Positions 63,043-64,000 of a stretch of 64,000 bases of DNA are shown in pieces (position 1 is the stretch's first letter; every line of letters begins with the position of its first letter). The position numbers and the translations under genes are program-made. Origin of the DNA: Microbacteriaceae bacterium. Its GTDB lineage: Bacteria > Actinomycetota > Actinomycetes > Actinomycetales > Microbacteriaceae. The DNA is taken from assembly GCA_025463545.1 (NCBI GenBank), contig JAODAR010000001.1:62001-126000 (forward strand), read 5' to 3'. Under the pieces are notes generated by a model. The model did not search any database, was not told the DNA's origin, and saw nothing but the letters and a program-made list of their open reading frames with translations.

Positions 63043-64000
63043 TTACTTGGTCTCGTCAGCTGCGGCTACGGCCGGAACAGCTGCGGTGTCTTCTGCGGCA
63101 GCATCCGCTGCGTCTGCCTCTTCTGAAGCCTCGACGACAGCTTCAACTTCGCCTTCGACGAAGTCAGCCTCTGATGCGGCGACCTTCTCGTCGGCTACCT
63201 TCTCGGTCTCGGCGGAAGACTGGGCAGGGGTGGTCTCAGCTGAGGCGGTATCCGAAGCCTGGAGCAGTTCGGCTTCCCATGCGGCGAGCGGCTCGACTTC
63301 AGCACCCTCTTCCGGCTTCTGGTGACGCTGGATGAGACCTTCGGCTGCGGCGTCTGCGATGATGCGGGTCAACAGGCCAACGGAGCGGATGGCGTCGTCG
63401 TTGCCCGGGATCGGGTACTGGACGTCGTCCGGGTCGCAGTTCGTGTCGAGGATCGCGATGACGGGGATGCCGAGCTTGTGCGCCTCGTCGATGGCGAGGT
63501 GCTCCTTCTTGGTGTCCACGATCCAGATCGCCGAGGGCGTCTTGGTGAGGTTGCGGATTCCGCCGAGGCTCTTCTGCAGCTTGATCAGTTCGCGCTTCTG
63601 AATCAGAAGCTCTTTCTTGGTGAAGCCGCGGGTGGTGTCGTCGAAGTCGACTTCCTCGAGCTCCTTCATGCGCGCCAGGCGCTTGGAGACGGTCTGGAAG
63701 TTGGTGAGGAGGCCACCGAGCCAGCGCTGGTTGACGTACGGCTGGCCGACGCGCTGCGCCTGCTCGGCAATGGCGCCCTGGGCCTGCTTCTTGGTGCCGA
63801 CGAAGAGAACGGTACCGCCGTGGGCGACAGTCTCCTTGACGTAGTCATAGGTCTTGTCGATGTGCACCAGCGACTGCTGCAGGTCGATGATGTGGCTGCC
63901 CGAGCGCTCGGTCAGGATGAAGCGCTTCATCTTCGGGTTCCAACGGCGGGTCTGGTGCCCGAAGTGAACGCCGCTGTCGAGCAGCTGGCGAATGGTAACG
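63043..64000 (-). CDS. rpsB: 30S ribosomal protein S2, 5' end beyond window
   Basis: The frame is open to base 64000, where [23 protein letters not shown] precedes the internal Met at 63930. The gene therefore starts just outside, probably within ten codons. S2 signatures include [47 protein letters not shown], and [22 protein letters not shown]. The last 80 residues are an acidic Ala/Glu tail ([16 protein letters not shown] and similar) typical of actinobacterial S2. Head of the rpsB-tsf-pyrH-frr-cdsA series. Confidence 0.96.
   Translation of the reverse strand, partial: VTIRQLLDSGVHFGHQTRRWNPKMKRFILTERSGSHIIDLQQSLVHIDKTYDYVKETVAHGGTVLFVGTKKQAQGAIAEQAQRVGQPYVNQRWLGGLLTNFQTVSKRLARMKELEEVDFDDTTRGFTKKELLIQKRELIKLQKSLGGIRNLTKTPSAIWIVDTKKEHLAIDEAHKLGIPVIAILDTNCDPDDVQYPIPGNDDAIRSVGLLTRIIADAAAEGLIQRHQKPEEGAEVEPLAAWEAELLQASDTASAETTPAQSSAETEKVADEKVAASEADFVEGEVEAVVEASEEADAADAAAEDTAAVPAVAAADETK

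Overview
This 64 kb window is ordinary chromosome of a high-GC Gram-positive bacterium. The ORFs show strong third-position GC and many GTG and TTG starts. Marker genes point to Actinobacteria, most likely the family Microbacteriaceae: GlgE and GlgB, an actinobacterial trHbO globin, an ECF sigma factor with a zinc anti-sigma factor, the series cysteine desulfurase-mnmA-ligA-gatCAB, and an EttA-thioesterase neighbourhood. The family assignment is inference from gene content and order. I see no rRNA operon, prophage, plasmid or integron genes, transposase, restriction system or CRISPR array.

Layout. 1-6.4 kb: the 3' part of aminopeptidase N, an MscS channel overlapping a truncated haemoglobin, and a short UvrA-like ATPase. 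6.4-12.3 kb: a KstD-like flavoprotein, a TesB thioesterase, and an ECF sigma/anti-sigma operon divergent from a Rieske lipoprotein/DUF2231-type membrane protein pair. 12.3-18.2 kb: a hotdog thioesterase, EttA, a lipoprotein, a second SSB, a decayed msrA remnant, an aldo-keto reductase and an EamA exporter. 18.2-23.6 kb: two unrecognised proteins, NadE, tRNA-Arg(TCT), a thioredoxin-like protein, oligoribonuclease, tRNA-His(GTG), a mini zincin and a D,D-carboxypeptidase. 23.6-27.4 kb: a TPP-riboswitch-led ECF vitamin transporter operon ending in a P-loop kinase-like gene. 27.4-31.5 kb: a GerW-like protein, DinB with a Pyr_excise protein, a CHY zinc finger and a ferritin-like/VIT iron transporter. 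31.5-41.6 kb: gatCAB, a DUF1023 hydrolase, ligA, mnmA and a cysteine desulfurase. 41.6-51.5 kb: an alpha-glucan cluster (glgX, ybaK, glgP, glgE-glgB). 51.5-59.7 kb: a YbbN-like protein, a large membrane protein, two DivIVA-type proteins, a PerM-like permease, an alpha/beta hydrolase and a secreted transglycosylase. 59.7-64 kb: the canonical rpsB-tsf-pyrH-frr-cdsA series on the minus strand, with rpsB running off the end.

Functional themes. GlgE, GlgB, GlgP and GlgX together can extend, branch, phosphorolyse and debranch alpha-glucan. Cysteine desulfurase and MnmA form a tRNA thiolation route, and GatCAB handles Gln/Asn-tRNA transamidation. The ECF sigma locus has two mirror-image promoter-like motifs of the TGAACC-N16-CGTG type, which suggests that the sigma factor controls both itself and the Rieske/DUF2231 pair.

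The most noteworthy signals are the mirror-image ECF promoters, an internally deleted msrA pseudogene that I had to assemble across frames, a set of short in-frame minisatellites (including one that duplicates the stop codon of the anti-sigma gene), a kinase-like gene in the TPP-riboswitch operon, and an internal lipobox in a large membrane protein. I found no strong candidate for a wholly new multi-gene system. Most of the window is conserved housekeeping DNA.
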